A stretch of 64,000 nucleotides of DNA from CBDFKU01 sp965248975. GTDB taxonomy: Bacteria; Chloroflexota; Dehalococcoidia; Lucifugimonadales; JAGWBF01. The stretch is from NCBI GenBank assembly GCA_965248975.1, contig CBDFKU010000014.1, forward strand, positions 186,001 to 250,000. Direction: 5' to 3'. Below, piece by piece: positions 44,201 to 52,271 of the stretch (positions are counted from its first letter, which is position 1; each line of letters opens with the position of its first letter). The position numbers and the translations under genes are program-made. Below the pieces are notes generated by a model that saw nothing but the letters and a program-made list of their open reading frames with translations, did no database searches and was not told where the DNA came from.

Positions 44201-45826
44201 CAGCTGCCTGGGCACAAGGTGGACGATTACATCGGCTGGATACGCAACTCCACCCCGGGTGTCGAGCTGATCTCTCCGCCGCCGCACCACGACATCTACT
44301 CCATCGAGGACCTGGCCCAGCTGATCCACGACCTGAAGTACACCAACCCCAAGGCCCGCGTCCACGTCAAGCTGGTGGCCGAGGTGGGGGTGGGAACCAT
44401 CGCCGCCGGCGTCTCCAAGGGCCACGGGGACGTTGTGCTCATCAGCGGGGACAGTGGCGGCACGGGGGCCTCCCCCGAGTCGTCTATCAAACACGCCGGC
44501 CTTCCCTGGGAGTTGGGTGTCGCCGAGACCCAGCAGGTCCTGGTGATGAACGACCTGCGGGGACGCATCGTCGTCCAGACCGACGGGCAGCTCAAGACCG
44601 GGCGGGACGTGGCCATAGCCTGCATGCTGGGTGCCGAGGAGTTCGGCTTTTCCACGGCACCCCTCATCAGCCTTGGCTGCATCATGCTGCGGAAGTGCCA
44701 CCTCAACACCTGCTCCGTGGGCATCGCAACCCAGGACCCCGAGCTGCGCAAGAAGTTCGCCGGTCAGCCGGAACACGTGATAAACTACTTCTTCTTCGTC
44801 GCCGAGCACCTGCGGGAAATCATGGCGCAGCTTGGATTCCGCACTATAAACGAGATGGTGGGCCGCGTGGACAGGCTGGAGACCAGGAAGGCAATCGACC
44901 ACTGGAAGGGCTGTGGCGTGGACCTCTCAAGCCTGCTGCACCGGCCACAGGTCCCCGACTGGGTGGCCACCTACCACTGCCAGGACCAGGACCATGGCCT
45001 GGACGACACCCTTGACCACGTCCTCATCGACCGGTCCAGGAAAGCTCTAGAAACGAAGTCTCCGGTCAGCTTCAGTCTCCCCATAAAGAACCCCTCTCGC
45101 ACCGTTGGGGCCATGCTGAGTGGAGAGCTATCGAAACAGTACGGCGAAGAGGGGCTGCCCGATGACACGATCAAAGTGCATTTCAAGGGCTCCGCCGGGC
45201 AGAGCTTCGGTGCGTTCCTGGCCAGGGGTGTCTCCTTTACCCTGGAGGGGGATTCCAACGACTACTTCGGGAAGGGTCTATCGGGCGGCAGCATAGTGGT
45301 CTACCCTCCCGAGGGCTCCACATTCCAGCCCGAGGAGAACATCATAGTGGGCAACGTCGCCCTCTACGGCGCCACCGGTGGTAAGGCCTTCATCAAGGGC
45401 GTAGCCGGCGAGCGGTTCGCGGTGCGAAACAGCGGCGCTCACACGGTTGTGGAGGGAGTCGGCGACCACGGGTGCGAGTACATGACCGGCGGTGTGGTGG
45501 TGCTGTTGGGGCCCACGGGACGCAACTTCGCAGCCGGCATGAGCGGAGGGTTCGCCTATATCCTGGACGAAGACGGCAGCTTCCACAAGCGTTGCAACCA
45601 GGAGATGGTGGACCTGGAGCCGGTTGTAGACCCGGAGGATGTTGCCACGCTGCGTGACCTGATCACCGACCACCTCCAGGCCACGGGCAGCGCCAACGCC
45701 AGGAGGGTTCTCGACGCCTGGGACGAGACGCTGCCCAGGTTCGTGAAGATATTCCCACGGGACTACCGTCGCGTCCTCGAGGAACGCAAGAGAAGGCGTG
45801 AGCTGGAACCGGTGGCAGATGGGTAA
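41276..45826 (+). CDS. gltB: Glutamate synthase large subunit
   Basis: 1,516 residues from the ATG at 41276; an open frame extends to a GTG at 41195 but adds only a basic tail unlike the family. The N-terminal propeptide leads to DSCGVGVV, whose Cys (about 27) is the glutaminase nucleophile. The central FMN-binding (beta/alpha)8 domain contains GEGGQLPGHKVDDYIGWIR and SGDSGGTGASPESSI. The 3Fe-4S ligands lie in CIMLRKCHLNTCSVG. The C-terminal beta-helix (GGSIVVYPP, GERFAVRNSGAHTVVEG) completes it. It transfers the amide of glutamine to 2-oxoglutarate. gltD overlaps its end. Confidence 0.97.
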   Translation: MVETDVKRLPKLVKQGLYDPQYEHDSCGVGVVANIKGKKSHDIIEKGLQVLINLGHRGASGADPKTGDGAGILVQMPDRFFRRECPKLGIELPSLGDYGVGVVFLPRDPVQRQTCERIFEEIVREEGQVFLGWRDVPVDDDSIGSHSRDVRPEIRQIFVGRGPDISDEDHLGRKLFVIRRRVEKAVPESGIEDAESFYIPCLFTNRIVFKGLLMADQISDFYSDLQDPDMVTYFAMVHSRFSTNTLGSWKLAHPYRFLLHNGEINTLQGNLNWMVAREALFSSPLFGEEMQKLFPIIGPGQSDTACIDNALELLLATGRSLPHCMMMLVPEAWGDHIEMDSEKRAFYEYHSAMMEPWDGPALLSFTDGVRVGAILDRNGLRPFRYLVTKNDVLVMASEAGVLDVPPEDVLFKARLQPGRMFLVDPSHGRIVGDEEIKRDLSQRHPYGDWLTENAVHLEDLPEPAQVHATDFDSLQERQRVFGYTLEDLRMILEPMGANGSEPIGSMGNDAALAVLSDRPQPVFNYFKQLFAQVTNPPLDAIREELVTSTESFIGSERNLFEETPEHCRQLKLKEPILTNRELEKVRNIDTRGIKAVTLPILFAVDQVPDALQTALDELCLAASRAVNDGYSIIVLSDRGADSRQAPIPSLLAVSAVHHHLIREGSRMKVGLVLESAEPREVAHFALLVGYGAGAVNPYLAFETLDEMVREGFLADYKSAEKNFIKAVHKGVVKVMSKMGISTVQSYRGAQIFEAVGLGQGLVDRYFTWTPTRVGGIDLETIEEEARRRHAQGYPERDAAANLELDPGGIYYWRRDGEYHMYNPDSIAKLQHAVRSESYATYKEFADLIDGEGTRLSTLRGLLDFKTLDEPIPIDEVEPANEIVKRFATGAISLGSISREAHETIAIAMNRIGARSNTGEGGEDFNRFTPDANGDSRNSAMKQVASGRFGVTSNYLIHATDLQIKMAQGSKPGEGGQLPGHKVDDYIGWIRNSTPGVELISPPPHHDIYSIEDLAQLIHDLKYTNPKARVHVKLVAEVGVGTIAAGVSKGHGDVVLISGDSGGTGASPESSIKHAGLPWELGVAETQQVLVMNDLRGRIVVQTDGQLKTGRDVAIACMLGAEEFGFSTAPLISLGCIMLRKCHLNTCSVGIATQDPELRKKFAGQPEHVINYFFFVAEHLREIMAQLGFRTINEMVGRVDRLETRKAIDHWKGCGVDLSSLLHRPQVPDWVATYHCQDQDHGLDDTLDHVLIDRSRKALETKSPVSFSLPIKNPSRTVGAMLSGELSKQYGEEGLPDDTIKVHFKGSAGQSFGAFLARGVSFTLEGDSNDYFGKGLSGGSIVVYPPEGSTFQPEENIIVGNVALYGATGGKAFIKGVAGERFAVRNSGAHTVVEGVGDHGCEYMTGGVVVLLGPTGRNFAAGMSGGFAYILDEDGSFHKRCNQEMVDLEPVVDPEDVATLRDLITDHLQATGSANARRVLDAWDETLPRFVKIFPRDYRRVLEERKRRRELEPVADG

Positions 45827-47270
45827 GCCTACGGGGTTCAAGGAGTTCGGCCGCCAGCCTCCTGGGAGACGCTCCGTCAACGAGCGGGTGAAGGACTACC
45901 GGGAGTTCTACCTGGACTGGTCAGAGGAGAGCAGCAGGGAGCAGGGCGCCAGATGCATGAACTGCGCCGTCCCCTTTTGTCACACCGGCTGCCCGCTGGG
46001 CAACCTGATTCCCGACTGGAACGAGCTGGTGTACAGAGGGCGCTGGAAGGAAGCGCTGGAGGCCTTGCACGCTACCAACAATTTCCCCGAGTTCACCGGA
46101 CGGATCTGTCCGGCGCCGTGCGAAGCGTCCTGCGTCCTGTCCATCAACGACGACCCGGTGACCATTGAGTACATCGAGAAGGCCATTGCCGACCGGGGGT
46201 TCCAGGAGGGTTGGATCGTGTCCGAGCCCCCCAAGGAGCGTAGTGGCAAGAGGGTGGCCGTCGTCGGATCGGGCCCGGCGGGACTGGCGGCAGCCCAGCA
46301 GCTAAACCGGGCCGGGCACCGCGTGACCGTGTTCGAGAGGGACGACTACATCGGCGGTCTCCTGACCCTTGGGATCCCCGACTTCAAGCTGGACAAAGGG
46401 GTTGTAGGGAGACGCGTGGACCTGATGGCGGAAGAGGGGGTGGAGTTCAGAACGGGCGCCAACGTGGGCGGAAACGTCTCCGTCCAGGAGCTCCGTGAGG
46501 GCTTCGACGCCATCTGCATAGCCATCGGCTCGACGAAAGCCCGGGAGCTGGATATCCCCGGCCGGGAGCTGGACGGCGTTCACCTGGCCATGGAATACCT
46601 GCCTCAGCAGAACAAGCTGCTCGCCGGGGAGCAGGTCGACCCCGCCCGACGGATCACCGCCGAGGGCAAAAGGGTAGTCATCCTGGGAGGGGGCGACACC
46701 GGCGCCGACTGCCTGGGTACGGCCCACCGCCAGGGGGCCGAGGTGGTGTACCAGTACGAGCTGCTTCCCGAGCCTCCCGAGACCAGGGCGCCCAACAACC
46801 CCTGGCCCCAGTGGCCTACCATCCTACGCAGTTCCGGGGCCCACGAAGAGGGGGGCATTCGGGACTACAACATCCTGACCAAGGCCTTCACCGGTAGCAA
46901 CGGGAACGTGGAGAAGCTCCACGGGGTACGCCTGGAGTGGGGTCCCCCCGACGCAAACGGCCGCCCGACAATGAACGAGATAGCCGGCAGCGAGTTCGAA
47001 GTAGAGACCGACCTGGTGCTGCTGGCCATGGGGTTCCTACACCCGGAGCACGAAGGCATGCTCGCCGACCTGGGCGTAGAGCTGGACGGCCGGGGCAACG
47101 TCAAGCTGGACCAGAACCGCATGTCCAGCGTGCCGGGCGTTTTCGCCGCCGGCGACGCGGCTCGGGGTCAGTCCCTGGTTGTCTGGGCCATCGCCGAGGG
47201 AAGGGAAGCGGCCCATCACATCGACAAATACCTCACCGGCTCTACGGCCCTCCCCAGATCACTGCGGTAA
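45819..47270 (+). CDS. gltD: Glutamate synthase small subunit
   Basis: 483 residues from the ATG at 45819 (MGKPTGFKEF, the usual N terminus), overlapping the end of gltB by 8 nt. Fe-S ligands are in CMNCAVPFCHTGCPLGN and GRICPAPCEASC. The FAD motif VVGSGPAGLAAAQQL and the NADPH motif ILGGGDTGADCLG follow, and the second FAD contact VFAAGDAARGQSLVVWAI is at the end. It carries electrons from NAD(P)H to GltB. Confidence 0.97.
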   Translation: MGKPTGFKEFGRQPPGRRSVNERVKDYREFYLDWSEESSREQGARCMNCAVPFCHTGCPLGNLIPDWNELVYRGRWKEALEALHATNNFPEFTGRICPAPCEASCVLSINDDPVTIEYIEKAIADRGFQEGWIVSEPPKERSGKRVAVVGSGPAGLAAAQQLNRAGHRVTVFERDDYIGGLLTLGIPDFKLDKGVVGRRVDLMAEEGVEFRTGANVGGNVSVQELREGFDAICIAIGSTKARELDIPGRELDGVHLAMEYLPQQNKLLAGEQVDPARRITAEGKRVVILGGGDTGADCLGTAHRQGAEVVYQYELLPEPPETRAPNNPWPQWPTILRSSGAHEEGGIRDYNILTKAFTGSNGNVEKLHGVRLEWGPPDANGRPTMNEIAGSEFEVETDLVLLAMGFLHPEHEGMLADLGVELDGRGNVKLDQNRMSSVPGVFAAGDAARGQSLVVWAIAEGREAAHHIDKYLTGSTALPRSLR

Positions 47271-47590
47271 CCCCCTCATCACCAGGGTTCCCTCACGCAA
47301 GCGCCACCCTGCTCCTCCGCCAATGTGTATTCACCCCGTAACCGTCGTTCGCCCATGTTCCTTAAGCCGTTTCCGTGTGGGGATGTTGCTTTCGAGCCGG
47401 GGTGAGCGTCGGCTAGCGGGAAGGTGTGGCGTATTGTATGATGGTAGTAGGAGAGTAATCCAGGCAAGCGCGACCGGCTCACGGCCCAGTGGCCTCTTGG
47501 GTGGCGGGGAGTCCTCTCGATCGAGTTGCTCCGGTTCGCGTCGCCCGTGGCGATGGAGTTAACCCGAGGGTCCCGATTCAGGAGGTATGG
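47271..47590. other. 320-bp intergenic stretch with no gene seen
   Basis: Between gltD and the small exported protein. Open frames here lack ribosome sites and family sequence. A possible -10 (TATGAT near 47438) has no matching -35. Nothing else is supported. Confidence 0.6.
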
Positions 47591-47845
47591 GTGAGAGGGA
47601 CGTTCCAGACAATTCTTCTGGTCTTCGCGGTACTGGCGCTGGTCGGGTCGTCTCTGGGATACATCCGGGCCAGCGTGGGGGATAGCGCCCAGGAAGAGAC
47701 AAGGCAAGCTCGTGATTGCTGGGGAGTCGACCGGCCGCTAGCCAAGGGCGAGCCGTTCATAGTCACTCCTTCGGGTGCATGGGTCCAACCGAGTACCAAC
47801 GTCACCTGTCAAAACCTACCAGAAGAATTTTCGGAGCAGGACTGA
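47591..47845 (+). CDS. Small exported or membrane-anchored protein, unknown
   Basis: 84 residues from the GTG at 47591, which has AGGAGGT five nt upstream; the ATG at 47587 is in another frame. Residues 2-26 (RGTFQTILLVFAVLALVGSS) form a signal or anchor helix. The mature part has two Cys (DCWGVD, NVTCQNL) that could form a disulfide, suggesting export. No family recognised. It stands alone between gltD and the PPOX gene. Confidence 0.6.
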   Translation: MRGTFQTILLVFAVLALVGSSLGYIRASVGDSAQEETRQARDCWGVDRPLAKGEPFIVTPSGAWVQPSTNVTCQNLPEEFSEQD

Positions 47846-47935
47846 GGCAAAAGAGCCTGCCCCGATCTACTGCTAGGCGACGGCTCATCCTACTCTCCCC
47901 GGCCGAAGACTATCCAAACCGCTCAGGAGGCACCT

Positions 47936-48358
47936 ATGTCCAAGATGACTTCTGAGGAGATCCAGGACTTCCTGGATGAGATCCACATAGCTTGCCTGGC
48001 AACCACCAACCGGGACGGTTCCCCCCACGTGATCCCCATCTGGTACCAATACAAGGATGGGAAACTGTACATGATCAGCTTCACCCTGGGTCGCAAGCTG
48101 TACAACATCCGCCGCGACCCCCGGGTGTCGGTGTGCGTGACCCACAGCGACCAACCCTACACGTACGTCATCGTCCAGGGCAGCGCCAGCGTAACCACCG
48201 ACGGCATGGAGGACCCCACCACTTCGATGTGCGTGCGGTACATGGGACAGGAGAGGGGCAGGGAGTACGCCCGCCAGCTCATGGACGGAGGCAACCGCGT
48301 CGTGATCGTGGTCGAGCCGACGAACATCATCGCCTACCGTTTCGGCCGCACGTATTAG
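47936..48358 (+). CDS. PPOX-class flavin/F420-dependent oxidoreductase-like protein
   Basis: 140 residues, the split-barrel FMN-binding fold. CLATTNRDGSPHVIPIWYQYKDGKLYMIS, LYNIRRDPRVSVCVTHSD and YVIVQGSASV are the family blocks. AGGAGG precedes the ATG. Members bind FMN or F420; Chloroflexi of this type often use F420, but the sequence alone does not decide. No partner gene is obvious. Confidence 0.88.
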   Translation: MSKMTSEEIQDFLDEIHIACLATTNRDGSPHVIPIWYQYKDGKLYMISFTLGRKLYNIRRDPRVSVCVTHSDQPYTYVIVQGSASVTTDGMEDPTTSMCVRYMGQERGREYARQLMDGGNRVVIVVEPTNIIAYRFGRTY

Positions 48359-48398
48359 GCCCTTTGAATTCGGGGAGATGATCCACTTGCCACGGTCT

Positions 48399-48465
48399 CA
48401 GCCTTCGACAAGCTCAGGCTGAGCGGTCTTGTCAATTCCACTCATGGTGAGCCTGTCGAACCATG
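48399..48465. repeat. Dispersed palindromic repeat (two nested hairpins)
   Basis: Two hairpins, CAGCCT/AGGCTG (48399-48421) and CATGGT/ACCATG (48443-48465), whose loops are themselves complementary: TCGACAAGCTCA (48405-48416) against TGAGCCTGTCGA (48448-48459), 11 of 12 pairs. I know this motif as a widespread intergenic repeat in Chloroflexota and related genomes. It sits 20 nt before the start codon of the sulfite-oxidase-family gene, outside coding sequence. Confidence 0.72.
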
Positions 48466-48485
48466 GGCGCAATCGGAGGTGAGGG

Positions 48486-49592
48486 ATGACCCGAGGTGCA
48501 GATACGCGCTTCCGCACCGTGGGTGACGGCGGCCTGGCGCCGGGGGATACCTTCTACAAAGAGGAGGTCCAGCTGGCGCTGCGTAACCGGGGCATGCCCC
48601 TTGAGGCCCTCCGCTACCCGATAACTCCCACAGGGATGCACTACCTCCTGGTCCACTTCGACATCCCCTACGTGGACGCCGCAGGCTGGCGTCTGAACGT
48701 GGGCGGCCTGGTGTCCAACCCCGTCAGCCTGAGCCTGGAGGAGATCACGAAACGCCCGGCGACCACCGTCGCCGTGACAATGGAGTGCGCCGGCAACGGG
48801 CGGGCTCTGCTGACCCCCCGGGCCATCAGCCAGCCCTGGCTTCTGGAGGCCATCGGCACCGCCGAGTGGACCGGAACGCCGCTGCGGGGCCTGCTGGAGG
48901 AGGTCGGCATCGGCGCCGGTGCCGTCGAGGTGCTGTTCACCGGCCTGGATCAGGGGGTCCAGGGCGACGAGGTGCACTACTATCAGCGCAGCCTCAGCCT
49001 CGCCGACGCCCTTCGCGACGAAGTGCTGCTGGCCTACCGCATGAACGGGGAGGCCCTCCAGCCCCAGCACGGCTATCCCCTGCGTCTGATCGTCCCGGGC
49101 TGGTACGGCATGACCAGCGTGAAGTGGCTGGACCGCATAGAGGTCATCGACTATGCTTTCCAGGGCTACCAGCAGGACCGCACCTATCGGGTCACCCAGA
49201 CCGCCGACGATCCAGGAGAGCCTGTCAGCCTAATCCAGGTGCGGGCGCTCATGGTGCCGCCGGGAATACCGGACTTCGTGACCCGAACCCGGCTGCTTAA
49301 GGCCGGCCCGGTGAGCCTGACCGGTCGTGCCTGGGCCGGACGGGTAGAGGTTACCAGGGTCGAGGTCAGCTCCGACGGCGGCTCGACCTGGTCCGAAGCG
49401 GCCCTTGGCAAGGCGGTCTCGCCCTACGCCTGGAGGGAGTGGTCCTTCCAGTGGGACGCTGTGCCCGGCGAGCACGTCCTGTGCGTTCGGGCCACCGATG
49501 CGCGGGGCAAGGTGCAGCCGGTGGACCAACCCTGGAACTACCAGGGGATGGCCAACAACATGGTCCAGCGGGTCGACGTCGTCGTGGAGTAG
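48486..49592 (+). CDS. Sulfite oxidase-family molybdenum enzyme
   Basis: 368 residues. The oxidoreductase molybdopterin domain carries the Mo-ligating Cys in VTMECAGNGRALL near residue 99, and HGYPLRLIVPGWYGMTSVKWLDRIEV near 195 is the family block after it. The C-terminal Mo-co dimerisation domain (VEVTRVEVSSDGGSTWSEA) is present. No signal peptide and no heme domain, so it would act in the cytoplasm or need another export route; SorA- or YedY-like substrates cannot be told apart here. GGAGGTGAGGG precedes the ATG. Confidence 0.9.
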   Translation: MTRGADTRFRTVGDGGLAPGDTFYKEEVQLALRNRGMPLEALRYPITPTGMHYLLVHFDIPYVDAAGWRLNVGGLVSNPVSLSLEEITKRPATTVAVTMECAGNGRALLTPRAISQPWLLEAIGTAEWTGTPLRGLLEEVGIGAGAVEVLFTGLDQGVQGDEVHYYQRSLSLADALRDEVLLAYRMNGEALQPQHGYPLRLIVPGWYGMTSVKWLDRIEVIDYAFQGYQQDRTYRVTQTADDPGEPVSLIQVRALMVPPGIPDFVTRTRLLKAGPVSLTGRAWAGRVEVTRVEVSSDGGSTWSEAALGKAVSPYAWREWSFQWDAVPGEHVLCVRATDARGKVQPVDQPWNYQGMANNMVQRVDVVVE

Positions 49593-49596
49593 TGCG

Positions 49597-50706
49597 TTAC
49601 GGGCCTTCGAGCCCGGGAATTCCCTCCGAGGTCTGGTCGATGTCCACCTTCCCTGAAACCAGCACGTAGACTCCATCCTGCGCTACCTGGGTCCCCAGCC
49701 ATAGAGGGTCCGGGGGATCACCGGTCACCAATGTCCAACTGGCTTCTATGGCGGGAAGAGCTTCAAGAGCCGCTTCAGGGGCCGGGAAGCCGAACACGAA
49801 GGTAGTGAGCAGGGCGCCGTCGTCGATTTCCAAATTCGAGCTGAAGGCCACTCCGACACAGCCCTGGATCTCTGGGGTCTCTGAGAAACCCGTGCATGGG
49901 CGGGAAAGGGTCATGTTGAAGCCGCGAGGGAGCCTTTCCGCCAGGCCCCTCATGGCGGAGTCCAGATAGCCGGGCCTCTCTCCCGTCACCACGTCCAGGG
50001 CGGCCCGGGCCAGGTCGCCGCTGGTCATTGCCGGGGACAATCCCACCGCCAGCACGGCGGTGGTGTCGTCCAGGAGGCTCACTGCCACGGTGGCGGACAG
50101 GGGCCCCACGGAGACCTTTACGTTCCATATCTCGAAGTCTCCGTATGAGTCGATCCGGACCTCGGCGCCCAGGGCATCCAGCACGGTCTGTGGGTCCAGA
50201 CGGCCCCGGATCACCACCATGATGCCCGGACCGGCTTGGGCCAGGAGAGCGGCGTCCACCTGCTCCGTGACCAGGTCCGCGACCGGCCCCAGGATGGAAA
50301 GCTGCTGCTCCAGGGCATCGCCGAGGCTCTCGAAGGGCACGTCGACGGTCAGGTCGATGAAGCTCACCCTTTCGTAGAGGTCCGGCACCGCCGCCGCCAG
50401 CTCGGTCAGCGGTCCTGGTCCCCCGGCCACCAGCTTCAATGGCTCCAGAGCGGTGGGCTGCTGTGGTTCTGGTCCGGGGGCAGCCGCACTGGGCGGGGGA
50501 GTAGCGGTGGGCGGAAGCGGCGGGGTCGGGGTCGGTGTCGGTGTAGGGAGTGGGACGGGTGAAGGGGTGCTGGTCGGCGCGGGGGTGGCCGTGGGCGTCG
50601 GAGACGGGGGGGCAGTGGCGCCGGTACCGCAAGCGATGGCGACGGCCAGGATAGCGATGACGGCCGTCAAGGTCCAGATAATGGTGGAGCGCCGAAGCGA
50701 TTTCAT
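49597..50706 (-). CDS. Lipoprotein with Pro/Thr-rich linker, unknown
   Basis: 369 residues from the ATG at 50706 (MKSLRRSTIIW); starts at 50715 and 50751 are alternatives. The signal peptide ends in a lipobox-like VAIAC, followed by about 60 residues of P-T-P-T low complexity, a common cell-surface stalk. The folded part (from about 100) resembles DUF3352-like proteins: LAAAVPDLYERVSFIDLTVDVPF and repeated ..DDTTAVLAVGLSPAMTSGDLARAAL. No catalytic motif. Probably anchored on the outer face of the membrane. Confidence 0.75.
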   Translation of the reverse strand: MKSLRRSTIIWTLTAVIAILAVAIACGTGATAPPSPTPTATPAPTSTPSPVPLPTPTPTPTPPLPPTATPPPSAAAPGPEPQQPTALEPLKLVAGGPGPLTELAAAVPDLYERVSFIDLTVDVPFESLGDALEQQLSILGPVADLVTEQVDAALLAQAGPGIMVVIRGRLDPQTVLDALGAEVRIDSYGDFEIWNVKVSVGPLSATVAVSLLDDTTAVLAVGLSPAMTSGDLARAALDVVTGERPGYLDSAMRGLAERLPRGFNMTLSRPCTGFSETPEIQGCVGVAFSSNLEIDDGALLTTFVFGFPAPEAALEALPAIEASWTLVTGDPPDPLWLGTQVAQDGVYVLVSGKVDIDQTSEGIPGLEGP

Positions 50707-50832
50707 GTTTACCATTCGGGCATTGTAGCAACCGTCACGCGAGGGCCGCAATCTACCCGAGAGCCGGGCCTCGTTGACATCGGGCCGCTTTCACCGGAAA
50801 ATGGCGCTATTGTTCGAGACAGGAGATGTAAG

Positions 50833-52248
50833 ATGGACAAGGCCGACATTCCCTTCCTTTCCGCAACCGAGCTGTCCGGGCTGATCGAGGCCAAGGAGGT
50901 CTCCCCCGTCGAGGCCGTGGAGGCCTACCTGGACCGCATCGATCGTGTAGACGGCAAGCTGAACTCCTACGTCACCGTGTGCCGCGACGAGGCCCTCCAG
51001 GCGGCCAGAGACGCGGAGGCGGAGATCGCCCGAGGCGGATATCGGGGGCCCATGCACGGCATTCCCACCGCCGTCAAGGACCAGTTCTACACCAAAGGCA
51101 TCCGCACCACGGCGGGCTCCACCATCCTGTGGGACCACGTGCCCGACGAGGATGCCACGGTGGTGGCCAACCTGAAAGCGGCCGGGGCCATCATCCTGGG
51201 CAAGCTGAACATGAGTGAGTTCGCGCTGGGGGACAGCTTCTACCACCCGGCGGGGATGCCCCACAACCCCTGGGACCTGACCCGAAACGCCGGCATCTCC
51301 AGCAGCGGATCGGGAGCGGCGCCGGCAGCCCACCTGTGCGCCTCGGCCCTGGGTGAGGACACCGGCGGCTCCACCCGAATACCCGCCGCCTGGTGCGGCA
51401 TGGTCGGCCTCAGGCCAACCTGGGGCAGGGTCAGCCGCTACGGCGTGGTGCCGGTGTCCTGGTCCATGGACACCGTCGGCCCCATCACCCGGACGGTGGA
51501 GGACTGCGCCATCACCTTCCAGGCCATCGCCGGCTACGATCCCAAGGACGGCTACATGTGGGACGTGCCCGTGCCCGACTGCCGGGCGGCCCTCACCGGC
51601 GACATCCGGGGCATGCGCGTCGGGGTGATCGTGGAGAAGGCCTATGCGGACGACATGGACCCCGAGGTCAAGGACGCTATCGCCGCGGCCGTCGGCGTGC
51701 TGGGCGAGCTGGGGGCGTCGGTGCAGGACCTGTCCCTGCCCCTCATCGAGAAGGTCGGGGCCTTCTCCAAGTGCATGACCGACTTCGAGGGGGCGGCGGT
51801 CCACTACGACTGGATCAAGACCAGGCCCCAGGACTACGACCACAACACCAGGGTGCGGCTGCTCACCGGCATCCTGACCCCGGCCCAGCACTACTTCAAG
51901 TCCCAGAAGCTGCGTGGCCTGCTGCGCAACCAGATCATGGAGCTGCTGGAGAGCGTGGACGTGCTGGTGCTGGCCACCTCGCCGACCCCGGCGCCGGTGC
52001 TGCCCGACGCCGCCGGCACCAGGAGCAAAGAGGAGGCCGCCGGACGTATCTTCGGGGTGCGCAACTACACCGGGCCCTTCAACCTGGCCAACCTGCCGGC
52101 GCTGGCGGTGCCCTGCGGCTTCACCTCCAACAATCTGCCCATCTCCCTGCAGATAGCGGGCCGCGCCTTCGAGGACGACACCATCATGAAGGTGGCCCAC
52201 GCCTACGAGCAGGCCACCGACTGGCACACCAGGAGAGCGCCGGTGTAG
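50833..52248 (+). CDS. Amidase-signature family hydrolase
   Basis: 471 residues. Catalytic Lys in TAVKDQFYTKG near 77; Ser residues in NAGISSSGSGAAPAAHL and DTGGSTRIPAAWCGMVGLRP near 155-195 complete the Ser-cisSer-Lys triad. The C-terminal ANLPALAVPCGF block is present. It resembles GatA but has its own loops and no gatC/gatB neighbour, so it is more likely a free amidase of unknown substrate. GGAGATGTAAG precedes the ATG. Confidence 0.9.
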   Translation: MDKADIPFLSATELSGLIEAKEVSPVEAVEAYLDRIDRVDGKLNSYVTVCRDEALQAARDAEAEIARGGYRGPMHGIPTAVKDQFYTKGIRTTAGSTILWDHVPDEDATVVANLKAAGAIILGKLNMSEFALGDSFYHPAGMPHNPWDLTRNAGISSSGSGAAPAAHLCASALGEDTGGSTRIPAAWCGMVGLRPTWGRVSRYGVVPVSWSMDTVGPITRTVEDCAITFQAIAGYDPKDGYMWDVPVPDCRAALTGDIRGMRVGVIVEKAYADDMDPEVKDAIAAAVGVLGELGASVQDLSLPLIEKVGAFSKCMTDFEGAAVHYDWIKTRPQDYDHNTRVRLLTGILTPAQHYFKSQKLRGLLRNQIMELLESVDVLVLATSPTPAPVLPDAAGTRSKEEAAGRIFGVRNYTGPFNLANLPALAVPCGFTSNNLPISLQIAGRAFEDDTIMKVAHAYEQATDWHTRRAPV

Positions 52249-52271
52249 TGGCGGCGCTCAGGGGGTCTCCG

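Noticed and set aside
50453..50728. Gly/Val-rich 91-residue plus frame over the lipoprotein linker
   Set aside because: It is the reverse complement of the Pro/Thr-rich linker.
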